Assembly: GCA_905221545.1 (NCBI GenBank)
Contig: CAJNDO010000005.1
Span: forward strand, 100,609 to 164,608
DNA from: a bacterium
GTDB lineage: Bacteria; Bacillota; Bacilli; Lactobacillales; Streptococcaceae
Length of the DNA stretch: 64,000 bases
Reading direction: 5' to 3'
Shown here piece after piece: positions 29,122 through 37,851 of the stretch; positions within the stretch are counted from its first letter, which is position 1; each line of letters opens with the position of its first letter. A program made the position numbers and the translations under genes. The notes under the pieces were generated by a model. The model searched no databases. It was not told the origin of the DNA and saw nothing but the letters and a program-made list of their open reading frames with translations.

Positions 29122-29314
29122 AAATCCGCAAGACTAGTAACTCAAGGGAAGTATATCAGGGAGGAGAGCCGTGACTGTAAGCTCTCTATATGAAAGCTGG
29201 GCGAATTCACTTGCGCATGGATTTAGAAATGAAGGTCTGACTTGTCAGATGAAAACGGATGGTACCGCGTGTCAACGCTCCGAGTGGAGTTTTTGGCATG
29301 TGGTTTTCTTTTTA
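29122..29314 (+). promoter_or_regulatory. Phe T-box leader
   Basis: Stem I closes with AATCCGCAAG and CTTGCG...GGATT. It has a loop E AGTA on one side and GAA-TTC-A on the other, so the specifier is TTC at 29206-29208 (phenylalanine). The T-box core GATGGTACCGCG is at about 29258-29269. The terminator pairs ACCGCGTGTCAA with TTGGCATGTGGT and runs into TTTTCTTTTT by 29312. Uncharged tRNA-Phe should favour readthrough into pheS. Confidence 0.93.
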
Positions 29315-29339
29315 TCTATGAGCGACTGATGGAGGAATT

Positions 29340-30386
29340 ATGTCAACTATTGAAGAACAATTAAAAGCGCTTCGCGAAGAAACGCTGGCTAGCTTGAAGC
29401 AGATTACTGCTGAAAATGAAAAAGAGATGCAAGATTTGCGTGTCTCTGTCCTTGGGAAAAAGGGATCGCTTACTGAAATCCTCAAAGGGATGAAAGATGT
29501 CTCTGCTGAAATGCGTCCAATTATCGGGAAACACGTCAATGAAGCTCGTGATGTATTGACCGCAGCCTTTGAAGAAACAGCTAAGCTTTTGGAAGAAAAG
29601 AAAGTCGCAGCTCAGCTAGCTAGCGAGAGTATCGATGTGACGCTTCCAGGTCGTCCAGTTGCGACTGGCCACCGTCATGTCCTCACACAAACCAGTGAAG
29701 AAATCGAAGATATTTTCATCGGTATGGGGTATCAAGTCGTGGACGGATTTGAAGTGGAGCAAGACTACTACAACTTTGAGCGTATGAACCTTCCTAAAGA
29801 CCACCCAGCCCGTGATATGCAGGACACTTTCTATATCACAGAAGAAATCTTGCTTCGTACTCACACGTCTCCAGTTCAGGCGCGTGCTATGGATGCACAT
29901 GATTTCTCTAAAGGGCCTTTGAAAATGATCTCACCAGGGCGTGTGTTCCGTCGTGATACGGACGATGCGACCCACAGTCACCAATTCCACCAAATCGAAG
30001 GTTTGGTTGTTGGGAAAAATATCTCTATGGCAGACCTTCAAGGAACGCTTCAATTGATTGTTCAGAAAATGTTTGGTGAAGAGCGCCAAATTCGTTTGCG
30101 TCCATCGTATTTCCCATTCACAGAGCCATCTGTTGAGGTGGATGTTTCTTGCTTCAAGTGTGGTGGAGAAGGCTGTAACGTATGTAAGAAAACAGGTTGG
30201 ATCGAAATTATGGGTGCCGGTATGGTTCACCCACGTGTCCTTGAAATGAGTGGTATCGATGCGACTGTTTACTCTGGCTTTGCCTTTGGTCTTGGACAAG
30301 AGCGTGTAGCTATGCTCCGTTACGGAATCAACGATATCCGTGGATTCTACCAAGGAGATGTCCGCTTCTCAGAACAGTTTAAATAA
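29340..30386 (+). CDS. pheS: Phenylalanyl-tRNA synthetase alpha subunit
   Basis: 348 residues, class II catalytic subunit of the alpha2beta2 enzyme. An N-terminal coiled coil (about 1-90) docks tRNA; class II motif 2 ([19 protein letters not shown]) and motif 3 ([17 protein letters not shown]) are present. Cys-rich insert [16 protein letters not shown] is seen in this family. It is governed by the Phe T-box. A GNAT gene begins on its stop codon (TAATG) and separates it from pheT. Confidence 0.97.
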   Translation: MSTIEEQLKALREETLASLKQITAENEKEMQDLRVSVLGKKGSLTEILKGMKDVSAEMRPIIGKHVNEARDVLTAAFEETAKLLEEKKVAAQLASESIDVTLPGRPVATGHRHVLTQTSEEIEDIFIGMGYQVVDGFEVEQDYYNFERMNLPKDHPARDMQDTFYITEEILLRTHTSPVQARAMDAHDFSKGPLKMISPGRVFRRDTDDATHSHQFHQIEGLVVGKNISMADLQGTLQLIVQKMFGEERQIRLRPSYFPFTEPSVEVDVSCFKCGGEGCNVCKKTGWIEIMGAGMVHPRVLEMSGIDATVYSGFAFGLGQERVAMLRYGINDIRGFYQGDVRFSEQFK

Positions 30387-30895
30387 TGATTAGAAAAGTA
30401 GAAATGTCAGATGTTGAGGTGTTGGCTAAAATTGCCAAACAAACCTTTCGTGAAACATTTGCGCATGATAATACGGAAGAGCAGTTACAGGAATACTTTG
30501 AAGAGGCTTATAGTCTGAGAGTTTTGTCAACTGAGTTGGAAAATCCAGAATCCGAAACCTATTTCATTATGTATGAAGAGGAGATAGCTGGTTTTCTCAA
30601 AGTCAACTGGGGAAGTGCTCAAACTGAGAGAGAATTAGAGGATGCTTTTGAAATTCAACGCCTCTATGTGCTACAAAAATTCCAAGGATTTGGACTAGGT
30701 AAGCAACTGTTTGAATTCGCTCTTGAACTTGCTACAAAAAATAGTTTTTCCTGGGCTTGGTTAGGTGTTTGGGAGCATAATACAAAAGCTCAAGCGTTTT
30801 ATAATCGATATGATTTTGAAAAATTTAGCCAACATCATTTTATGGTTGGTCAAAAAGTAGATACGGATTGGTTACTGAGAAAGAAATTAAGGTAA
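30386..30895 (+). CDS. GNAT N-acetyltransferase between pheS and pheT
   Basis: 169 residues of GNAT fold: N-terminal [21 protein letters not shown], acetyl-CoA motif RLYVLQKFQGFGLGKQLFEFAL and the C-terminal strand-helix region GVWEHNTKAQAFYNRYDFEKF. It overlaps the pheS stop by one base, so it is made with the synthetase. This insertion between pheS and pheT is known in streptococci. The substrate is not known. The protein resembles spermine/amino-acid acetyltransferases of the PaiA type. Confidence 0.9.
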   Translation: MIRKVEMSDVEVLAKIAKQTFRETFAHDNTEEQLQEYFEEAYSLRVLSTELENPESETYFIMYEEEIAGFLKVNWGSAQTERELEDAFEIQRLYVLQKFQGFGLGKQLFEFALELATKNSFSWAWLGVWEHNTKAQAFYNRYDFEKFSQHHFMVGQKVDTDWLLRKKLR

Positions 30896-30971
30896 GAAGA
30901 TGATTCTTCTATTGAAATGATAGGAAAGGAAAAGAACTAGAGTGGCAACGGCCATTCTGGAGAACTAAATT

Positions 30972-33377
30972 ATGCTTGTATCTTATAAATGGTTAAAAGA
31001 ATTGGTGGACATTGATGTGCCATCACAAGAGTTGGCTGAAAAAATGTCAACTACAGGGATCGAGGTAGAAGGTGTCGAATCACCAGCTGCTGGTCTCTCA
31101 AAAATTGTCGTCGGTGAGGTCTTGTCTTGCGAAGATGTGCCAGAAACTCACCTCCATGTTTGTCAGGTTAACGTTGGCGAAGAAGAAGCCCGTCAAATCG
31201 TTTGTGGTGCCCCAAATGTGCGTGCTGGTATCAAGGTCATGGTGGCCCTTCCAGGAGCTCGCATCGCTGACAATTACAAAATCAAAAAAGGAAAAATCCG
31301 TGGCTTAGAGTCACTTGGGATGATCTGTTCTCTTGGTGAATTGGGAATTTCTGACTCAGTTGTACCAAAGGAATTCGCAGATGGTATCCAAATCTTGCCA
31401 GAAAATGCAGTTCCTGGGGATGAAGTCTTCTCTTACCTAGACTTGGATGATGAAATCATCGAACTTTCTATCACACCAAACCGTGCTGATGCCCTTTCTA
31501 TGCGTGGAGTGGCTCACGAAGTGGCAGCTATCTATGACAAGGCAGTCAACTTTAAAGAATTCAGTTTAACAGAAACAGACCAAGTTGCAGCAGATGCCCT
31601 TTCTGTAGGTATTGAGACAGACAAGGCGCCTTACTATGCAGCCCGTATCTTGGACAATGTGACTATCGCACCAAGTCCACAATGGTTGCAAAATCTCCTC
31701 ATGAACGAAGGTATCCGTCCAATCAATAACGTAGTGGATGTGACCAACTACATTCTGCTCTACTTTGGTCAACCGATGCATGCCTTTGACTTGGATACCT
31801 TTGAAGGAACTGATATCCGTGTGCGTGAAGCGCGTGCTGGTGAAAAATTGGTGACTTTAGATGGTGAAGAACGTGACTTGGACGTGAATGACTTAGTTAT
31901 CACTGTCGCAGACAAGTCAGTAGCTCTTGCAGGTGTCATGGGTGGGCAAGCAACAGAAATCTCGGAAAAATCTAGTCGTGTCGTCCTTGAAGCTGCAGTC
32001 TTCAATGGTAAATCAATTCGTAAGACTAGCGGTCGTCTTAACCTGCGTTCTGAGTCATCTTCTCGCTTTGAAAAAGGCATCAACGTGGCAACAGTCAATG
32101 AAGCTCTTGATGCGGCAGCTAGTATGATTGCAGAACTTGCTGGTGCGACGGTGCGTAAGGGCATCGTTTCAGCAGGTGAGCTTGATACTTCTGATGTGGA
32201 AGTTTCTTCTACCCTTGCAGACGTCAACCGTGTCCTTGGAACAGATCTTTCATACACTGATGTCGAAGATGTCTTCCGTCGTCTTGGATTTGGTCTTTCT
32301 GGAAATGCAGATAGTTTTACAGTCAGCGTACCACGTCGTCGTTGGGATATCACCATTGAAGCAGACCTCTTTGAAGAAATCGCTCGTATCTATGGATATG
32401 ACCGCTTGCCAACTAGTCTTCCAAAAGACGATGGAACAGCTGGTGAATTGACTGCGACACAAAAACTTCGCCGTCAAGTTCGTACGATTGCTGAAGGAGC
32501 AGGTTTGACAGAAATCATTACCTACGCTCTAACAACGCCTGAAAAAGCAGTAGAGTTCACAGCTCAACCAAGTAACCTTACAGAACTCATGTGGCCAATG
32601 ACCGTGGATCGTTCAGTTCTCCGTCAAAATATGATCTCAGGTATCCTTGATACCGTTGCCTACAACGTAGCTCGTAAGAATAAAAACTTGGCCCTTTACG
32701 AGATTGGAAAAGTCTTTGAACAAACAGGCAATCCAAAAGAAGAACTTCCAAATGAGATCAATAGCTTTGCCTTTGCCTTGACAGGCTTGGTTGCTGAAAA
32801 AGATTTCCAAACGGCAGCAGTTCCAGTTGATTTCTTCTATGCTAAGGGAATTCTAGAAGCCCTCTTTACTCGCTTGGGATTAGAAGTGACCTATACAGCA
32901 ACAGCTGAGATTGCTAGCCTTCACCCAGGTCGTACAGCTCTGATTTCACTTGGTGACCAAGTTCTTGGTTTCCTTGGCCAAGTGCATCCAGTCACTGCTA
33001 AGGCTTACGATATTCCAGAAACGTATGTAGCGGAACTTAACCTTTCAGCCATCGAAGATGCGCTTCAACCAGCTGCTCCATTTGTGGAAATTACGAAATT
33101 CCCAGCAGTCAGCCGTGACGTTGCCCTTCTCCTCAAGGCAGAAGTCACTCATCAAGAAGTTGTAGATGCTATCCAAGCTGCAGGCGTGAAACGTTTGAAA
33201 GATATCAAACTCTTCGACGTCTTCTCAGGCGAAAAATTGGGACTTGGTATGAAGTCCATGGCTTATAGCTTGACCTTCCAAAATCCAGAAGATAGCTTAA
33301 CGGACGAAGAAGTAGCACGCTATATGGAAAAAATCCAAGCATCACTTGAAGAAAAGGTGAATGCAGAAGTGCGTTAA
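30972..33377 (+). CDS. pheT: Phenylalanyl-tRNA synthetase beta subunit
   Basis: 801 residues. Order: tRNA-binding OB domain (about 40-155), B3/B4 editing domain (about 210-385), B5 domain (about 410-480), a catalytic-like core, and the C-terminal FDX-ACB anticodon-binding domain (from about 708, [17 protein letters not shown]). Works with PheS. A short hairpin (AGAGTGGC with GCCATTCT, 30939-30958) ends beside its ribosome site GGAG and might modulate translation. A terminator follows. Confidence 0.97.
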   Translation: MLVSYKWLKELVDIDVPSQELAEKMSTTGIEVEGVESPAAGLSKIVVGEVLSCEDVPETHLHVCQVNVGEEEARQIVCGAPNVRAGIKVMVALPGARIADNYKIKKGKIRGLESLGMICSLGELGISDSVVPKEFADGIQILPENAVPGDEVFSYLDLDDEIIELSITPNRADALSMRGVAHEVAAIYDKAVNFKEFSLTETDQVAADALSVGIETDKAPYYAARILDNVTIAPSPQWLQNLLMNEGIRPINNVVDVTNYILLYFGQPMHAFDLDTFEGTDIRVREARAGEKLVTLDGEERDLDVNDLVITVADKSVALAGVMGGQATEISEKSSRVVLEAAVFNGKSIRKTSGRLNLRSESSSRFEKGINVATVNEALDAAASMIAELAGATVRKGIVSAGELDTSDVEVSSTLADVNRVLGTDLSYTDVEDVFRRLGFGLSGNADSFTVSVPRRRWDITIEADLFEEIARIYGYDRLPTSLPKDDGTAGELTATQKLRRQVRTIAEGAGLTEIITYALTTPEKAVEFTAQPSNLTELMWPMTVDRSVLRQNMISGILDTVAYNVARKNKNLALYEIGKVFEQTGNPKEELPNEINSFAFALTGLVAEKDFQTAAVPVDFFYAKGILEALFTRLGLEVTYTATAEIASLHPGRTALISLGDQVLGFLGQVHPVTAKAYDIPETYVAELNLSAIEDALQPAAPFVEITKFPAVSRDVALLLKAEVTHQEVVDAIQAAGVKRLKDIKLFDVFSGEKLGLGMKSMAYSLTFQNPEDSLTDEEVARYMEKIQASLEEKVNAEVR

Positions 33378-33383
33378 ACCATC

Positions 33384-33408
33384 AATCCATCCTTCGGGGT
33401 GGATTTTT
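33384..33408 (+). terminator. pheT terminator
   Basis: AATCCATCC and GGGTGGATT pair around TTCG and continue into TTT. Confidence 0.85.
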
Positions 33409-33556
33409 GATTTTCAAATAACAATTCAGGATTAAAAATAGACAGTTGAGGAACGGAGAAGATAAATTGGAGTTTAGCACTGTATAATGTACTCATAACT
33501 CAAAGTACCCTAAGATTTTTTACTAAAATGAGGATGATAAAAATGGACAGAAATTA

Positions 33557-33585
33557 TTGTAAAGGCTGTCAAAAAGGGGTATAAT
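33557..33585 (+). promoter_or_regulatory. Promoter of ABC-2 exporter operon
   Basis: TTGTAA and TATAAT are 17 bases apart, 27 bases before the ATPase start. Confidence 0.75.
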
Positions 33586-33612
33586 GAGTGCAAGACATTT
33601 CGGAGGTGAAAG

Positions 33613-34506
33613 ATGCTAGAAGTAAGAAGTCTAGAGAAAAGTTTTGGACCCAAGCAAGTTTTGTTTGGTATTGACTTTCAAGCACGACCAGGTCGTATTT
33701 TGGGACTAGTTGGGAAAAACGGTGCTGGGAAGACAACGATTTTCCATAGTATTTTGAAGTTTTTAGAATATCAAGGAGAAATCAGTCTAGATGGTCAGGA
33801 TATTCGTCAGGAAACCTATGCTCGGATTGGCTATTTGCCTGAAGAACGCAGTCTCATGCCTAAATTGACAGTCCTTGAGCAAGTTCGCTATTTGGCGACT
33901 CTAAAAGGTATGGATGCCAAGGAGGTCAAGGAAAAACTCCCTCAATGGATGAAGAGGTTGGAAGTGAAAGGGAAACTGACTGATAAAATCAAGAGTCTGT
34001 CAAAAGGAAATCAGCAGAAGATTCAGCTCATTATTACTCTGATTCATGAACCAGATTTGATTATCTTGGATGAGCCTTTCAGTGGATTGGACCCAGTCAA
34101 TACAGAATTGCTCAAACAAGTCATTTTTCAGGAAAAAGAGCGTGGAGCAACCATTATCTTCTCGGACCATGTCATGACCAATGTCGAGGAACTTTGTGAC
34201 GATATTCTCATGATTCGAGATGGCCGTGTGGTCTTGCATGGGCCGGTCCAGGATGTCCGCAATCAATACGGGAAAACGCGTCTCTTTGTTTCAAGTGAAC
34301 GAAGTAAGGAAGAATTGGAAAACCTTCCTCATGTCAAGCAGGTGAGCTTGACCAAACAAGGCAGTTGGAAATTGATCTTGGAGGATGAGAGTGCTGGAAG
34401 GGAACTCTTCCCAATCTTGACTCAGGGGCAATATATCGCAACCTTTGACCAGCAAGCGCCTACAATCGATGAAATCTTTAAACTAGAATCAGGGGTGGAA
34501 GTATGA
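33613..34506 (+). CDS. ABC-2 type exporter, ATP-binding protein
   Basis: 297 residues: Walker A GKNGAGKTTIFH, signature SLSKGNQQKIQLI, Walker B LIILDEPFSGLDPVN and the switch His in FSDHVMTNVEEL. The C-terminal extension (from about 220) is like that of NatA-type ATPases. The ATG has GGAGGTG upstream. Its stop overlaps the permease start by four bases (ATGA). NatAB systems export Na+, but other members export antibiotics or peptides; the substrate here cannot be read from sequence. Confidence 0.9.
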   Translation: MLEVRSLEKSFGPKQVLFGIDFQARPGRILGLVGKNGAGKTTIFHSILKFLEYQGEISLDGQDIRQETYARIGYLPEERSLMPKLTVLEQVRYLATLKGMDAKEVKEKLPQWMKRLEVKGKLTDKIKSLSKGNQQKIQLIITLIHEPDLIILDEPFSGLDPVNTELLKQVIFQEKERGATIIFSDHVMTNVEELCDDILMIRDGRVVLHGPVQDVRNQYGKTRLFVSSERSKEELENLPHVKQVSLTKQGSWKLILEDESAGRELFPILTQGQYIATFDQQAPTIDEIFKLESGVEV

Positions 34507-35702
34507 GAAATATGTGGGTTGTAATCAAGGAAACCTATCTTCGACATGTCAAATCGTGGAGTTTCTTCTTTATGGTGATTTCACCATTCTTGTTTATCGG
34601 TCTCTCTGGAGGAATTGGCTATCTCCAAGGCTCTTCTATGGCTAAAAATAATAAAGTGGCAGTAGTGACAACAGTGCCATCTGTAGCAGAAGGACTGAAG
34701 AATGTAAATGGTGTTAACTTTGATTATAAAGATGAAGCAAGTGCTCAAGCTGCTATCAAGGATGAAAAATTAAAAGGCTATCTGACCATTGACCAAGAGG
34801 ATAGTGTCTTGAAGGCAGTTTATCACGGTGAAACTTCCCTTGAGATTGCTATTAAGCTAGGAGTAACGAGCAAGTTAAATGAGCTTCAAGATCAACTCAA
34901 TCGTTCGGCAGCCAATTTGTCACAAGAACAGGAAAAACGCTTGGAACAAACAGTTAACTTTACAGAGAAAATTGATGAATCTAAGGAAAATAAAAAAATG
35001 ATTCAAACCTTTGCGGCCGCAGGGCTTGGTTTATTCCTTTATATGATTTTGATTACCTATGCTAGTGTCACTGCTCAGGAAGTGGCTAGCGAGAAAGGAA
35101 CCAAAATTATGGAGGTGGTCTTCTCTAGTATCCAAGCTAGTCATTATTTCTACGCTCGCATGCTGGCTCTGCTTCTTGTGATTTTGACCCATATTGGCAT
35201 TTACGTCGTGGGTGGACTTGCTGCCATTCTTCTCTTTAAAGACCTACCAATCTTGGCACAATCTGGTATTTTAAACCATATAGGAGAGGCTTTCTCGCTC
35301 AACACCTTATTGTTTGTCTTGGTTAGCCTCTTTATGTACGTTGTTTTAGCAGCCTTCCTAGGTTCTATGGTTTCTCGTCCTGAGGATGCAGGAAAAGCCT
35401 TGTCGCCTTTGATGATTTTAATTATAGGTGGTTTTTTTGGAGTGACAGCTCTAGGTGCAGCTGGTGACAATCTCATCTTGAAGATTGGTTCATATATTCC
35501 CTTTATTTCGACTTTCTTCATGCCATTTAGAGCTATTAATGGTTATGCAAATGGGTTAGAAGCTTGGATTTCGCTTGCTATTACGATTGCTTTTGCAGTA
35601 ACGGCAACAGTCTTTATCGGACGTATGTATGCTAGCCTCGTTCTGCAAACAGATGATTTAGGACCTTGGAAAACCTTTAAACGTGCCTTATCTTATAAAT
35701 AG
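34503..35702 (+). CDS. ABC-2 type exporter, permease (NatB-like)
   Basis: 399 residues. One membrane segment near 20-42, a large extracytoplasmic region (about 45-170) with a coiled part (KLNELQDQLNRSAANLSQEQEKRLEQ trimmed here to KLNELQDQLNRSAANLSQ), then five or six membrane segments to the end. This is the NatB/ABC-2 layout with the motif ASEKGTKIMEVVFSS before the second segment. Co-transcribed with the ATPase. A terminator follows directly. Confidence 0.9.
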   Translation: MRNMWVVIKETYLRHVKSWSFFFMVISPFLFIGLSGGIGYLQGSSMAKNNKVAVVTTVPSVAEGLKNVNGVNFDYKDEASAQAAIKDEKLKGYLTIDQEDSVLKAVYHGETSLEIAIKLGVTSKLNELQDQLNRSAANLSQEQEKRLEQTVNFTEKIDESKENKKMIQTFAAAGLGLFLYMILITYASVTAQEVASEKGTKIMEVVFSSIQASHYFYARMLALLLVILTHIGIYVVGGLAAILLFKDLPILAQSGILNHIGEAFSLNTLLFVLVSLFMYVVLAAFLGSMVSRPEDAGKALSPLMILIIGGFFGVTALGAAGDNLILKIGSYIPFISTFFMPFRAINGYANGLEAWISLAITIAFAVTATVFIGRMYASLVLQTDDLGPWKTFKRALSYK

Positions 35703-35707
35703 AAGAG

Positions 35708-35730
35708 CCTCGCGAAAGCGAGGTTTTTTT
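35708..35730 (+). terminator. Terminator after ABC-2 exporter
   Basis: CCTCGC-GAAA-GCGAGG followed by seven T. Confidence 0.95.
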
Positions 35731-35774
35731 AGAGATAAAAAGAGTGGAATTCAGAAAAATATTTTTCATATCTA

Positions 35775-35804
35775 TTGACTTTTAGGGGTGAAATTTGGTA
35801 TTAT
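35775..35804 (+). promoter_or_regulatory. rplM promoter
   Basis: TTGACT (35775-35780) and extended -10 TGGTATTAT (ending 35804), 18 bases between hexamers. Confidence 0.7.
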
Positions 35805-35809
35805 AGTAG

Positions 35810-35900
35810 GCGGTATTGTTTACCCCATTTGAAAGGCCCCGGAACCTTCCAAATACTTTTCGATGGGAAGGAACACCCATCACCGTAAACAAAAATCGAA
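35810..35900 (+). promoter_or_regulatory. Structured leader of rplM (candidate L13 autoregulatory element)
   Basis: The 5' UTR closes with TTGTTTAC (35816-35823) and GTAAACAA (35885-35892), and holds an inner stem CCTTCC (35845-35850) with GGAAGG (35866-35871). A leader of this kind, bound by protein L13, is known in other Firmicutes. Whether this one belongs to a known L13 leader family I cannot tell. Confidence 0.65.
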
Positions 35901-35918
35901 CTATATATAGGAGAAATC

Positions 35919-36365
35919 ATGAACAAAACAACATTTATGGCTAAACCAGGCCAAGTTGAACGTAAATGGTACGTAGTTGACGCAACTGATGTACCACTTG
36001 GACGTCTTTCTGCAGTAGTTGCTAGCGTACTTCGCGGAAAAAACAAACCAACATTTACACCACACACTGATACAGGTGACTTTGTGATTGTTATCAATGC
36101 TGAAAAAGTTAAATTGACTGGTAAAAAAGCAACTGATAAAATCTACTACACTCACTCAAACCACCCAGGTGGATTGAAACAAATCTCTGCAGGTGAACTT
36201 CGTTCTAAAAATGCAGTACGTTTGATCGAGAAATCAGTTAAAGGTATGCTTCCACACAATACTCTTGGACGCGCTCAAGGTATGAAGTTGAAAGTATTTG
36301 TTGGAGCTGAGCACACTCACGCTGCACAACAACCAGAAGTTCTTGATATTTCAGGACTTATCTAA
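35919..36365 (+). CDS. rplM: 50S ribosomal protein L13
   Basis: 148 residues, full length, with the family motifs [19 protein letters not shown] and [20 protein letters not shown]. Codon use is strongly biased. Forms an operon with rpsI (18-base gap) behind a structured leader. Confidence 0.98.
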   Translation: MNKTTFMAKPGQVERKWYVVDATDVPLGRLSAVVASVLRGKNKPTFTPHTDTGDFVIVINAEKVKLTGKKATDKIYYTHSNHPGGLKQISAGELRSKNAVRLIEKSVKGMLPHNTLGRAQGMKLKVFVGAEHTHAAQQPEVLDISGLI

Positions 36366-36383
36366 GGAAAGGAACAATAAAGT

Positions 36384-36776
36384 ATGTCACAAGCACAATA
36401 TGCAGGTACTGGACGTCGTAAAAACGCTGTTGCACGCGTTCGCCTTGTTCCAGGAACTGGTAAAATCACTGTTAACAAAAAAGATGTTGAAGAGTACATC
36501 CCACACGCTGACCTTCGTCTTGTCATCAACCAACCATTCGCAGTTACTTCAACTGTAGGTTCATACGACGTTTTCGTTAACGTTGTAGGTGGTGGATATG
36601 CTGGTCAATCAGGAGCTATCCGTCATGGTATCGCTCGTGCTCTTCTTCAAGTAGACCCAGACTTCCGCGATTCATTGAAACGCGCAGGACTTCTTACACG
36701 TGACTCACGTAAAGTTGAACGTAAGAAACCAGGTCTTAAGAAAGCTCGTAAAGCATCACAATTTAGTAAACGTTAA
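36384..36776 (+). CDS. rpsI: 30S ribosomal protein S9
   Basis: 130 residues; start [21 protein letters not shown], middle [21 protein letters not shown], and the conserved basic tail ending [12 protein letters not shown], which reaches the P-site tRNA. Second gene of the rplM operon; a terminator lies 26 bases downstream. Confidence 0.98.
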   Translation: MSQAQYAGTGRRKNAVARVRLVPGTGKITVNKKDVEEYIPHADLRLVINQPFAVTSTVGSYDVFVNVVGGGYAGQSGAIRHGIARALLQVDPDFRDSLKRAGLLTRDSRKVERKKPGLKKARKASQFSKR

Positions 36777-36801
36777 TTCGAAAGAATTACTATACTTATA
36801 C

Positions 36802-36829
36802 AGAGCACCTTTCGGGGTGTTCTTTTTTA
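36802..36829 (+). terminator. rpsI terminator
   Basis: AGAGCACC and GGTGTTCT with a short loop, then a T run. Confidence 0.9.
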
Positions 36830-37280
36830 TACTTTCTTACTAAATTGGTACAATTGATACAGTTGTTGCGACTTTAGTCGCTTACAAATGAGGCTGCAAT
36901 CTGACAAAGTCAGTTGTCTCAAAACGTTAATCAATACTATACTATCAACGTTTCAAATCACTCGAAAGTTTACCTTATTGTTTCTTTTTATATTCTTAAG
37001 AAATCAAAAGCAACATAAGTTGTCAGCTCTTTATTACAAAAACATTAATTAGCATTCTAGCATTATCTTCAGTCTAAAATCAGTATTTTGAGTTGTACGA
37101 AATCAGTTTTTGAAATTTGTCTAGTCTTACTTCATTTTCCCCTGAAGTTAAGTTTTTACTCAGCATCATTAGTTAAAAAGCAAAAAGAATGCGTTTTATC
37201 TTTGGATTTGAGATTTATAAAATAGGATTAGCGTTCTGAAAATTAGATATTACAGACAAAATAAAATTTTTAAAAGCTAC
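36830..37280. other. Intergenic stretch, no gene seen
   Basis: AT-rich. A fragment near 36890-36925 (CTGACAAAGTCAGTTGTCTC then AAAAC) resembles part of a BOX boxB module but has no boxA or boxC ends. No coding frame with a ribosome site was found on either strand. Confidence 0.5.
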
Positions 37281-37289
37281 AGAGAAACA

Positions 37290-37298
37290 TGGTATAAT
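37290..37298 (+). promoter_or_regulatory. Extended -10 promoter of Fic antitoxin gene
   Basis: TGGTATAAT, with a full AAAGGAGGT ribosome site at 37305-37313 just after. Confidence 0.65.
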
Positions 37299-37318
37299 GT
37301 AACTAAAGGAGGTAGCAT

Positions 37319-37495
37319 ATGTCCTTAAATATAGATAAAGAAAAGATGAGAATCATGGGAGTAGCTTTTGAAAACCGATCTGTTTTTAAGAGTGTTTGGT
37401 ATGCTTTAAGTACAAATATGATTGAAGGATGGCGACCTACGGTTAGTGATGTTGAAAAATTACGAGATGAAGCTCTTGCTCTGGGGATGGCTTAA
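37319..37495 (+). CDS. Fic-type antitoxin, 58 residues
   Basis: MSLNIDKEKMRIMGVAFENR is followed by a helix with TNMIEG, which fits the inhibitory motif (S/T)xxxE(G/N) of class I Fic antitoxins (VbhA type). In such pairs the Glu blocks ATP binding in the Fic AMP-transferase. The gene has an extended -10 promoter and an ideal ribosome site. Its stop overlaps the ATG of the following fic remnant by one base (TAATG), the usual toxin-antitoxin arrangement. The antitoxin appears intact although the toxin is dead. Assignment rests on motif plus neighbour. Confidence 0.75.
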   Translation: MSLNIDKEKMRIMGVAFENRSVFKSVWYALSTNMIEGWRPTVSDVEKLRDEALALGMA

Positions 37496-37757
37496 TGAAG
37501 CGTAAATGTTAGGATTCTTATGACTATATTGATCCGAATAATTTATATACCTATCCAGATTCTTCAGTTCTAAGAAATAAGCAGGAAGGAAAAAAGCACG
37601 CGAGCTTGAATATCGAATGGTTGCTAGTAAGAGTTTGAAATTATTTATCAATCCTATCTTAGAAAAGTTGAAAAGTGATAACTCTTTAATAAACTCTTGG
37701 TTTGTTAAAAGATATTTTGTCCACTACATTTTTTCAATTGACTATTATTTGTCATAG
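37495..37757 (+). pseudogene. Remnant of Fic-family toxin gene
   Basis: After ATG 37495 the frame reads MKRKC, then a TAG at 37510-37512, then DSYDYIDPNNLYTYPDSSVLRNK, the typical N-terminus of Fic proteins. After a frameshift in an A run near 37595 it continues KKARELEYRMVASKSLKLFI before losing resemblance. The Fic core with the HPFxxGNG motif is missing altogether. So the gene has a nonsense codon (probably CAG to TAG), a frameshift and a large 3' deletion. The antitoxin upstream is intact. Confidence 0.8.
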
Positions 37758-37795
37758 ATATAACAGATAGAACATTGCATTCAGAATAACGAAAA

Positions 37796-37825
37796 ACGCA
37801 TCAAAAATGGTGCGTTCTGTTTTTA
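37796..37825 (+). terminator. Terminator after fic remnant
   Basis: AACGCATC and GGTGCGTT pair (one T-G) around six bases, followed by CTG and five T. Confidence 0.75.
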
Positions 37826-37851
37826 TGCTACAATAAAAGGAGAGAAACAAA

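Noticed and set aside
30939..30958. Short hairpin before pheT as a riboswitch
   Set aside because: An 8-base-pair stem alone is too little; it is mentioned only as a possible influence on pheT translation.
36890..36925. BOX-like fragment in the gap after rpsI
   Set aside because: Only the boxB-like core is present without boxA or boxC ends, so it is not counted as an element.
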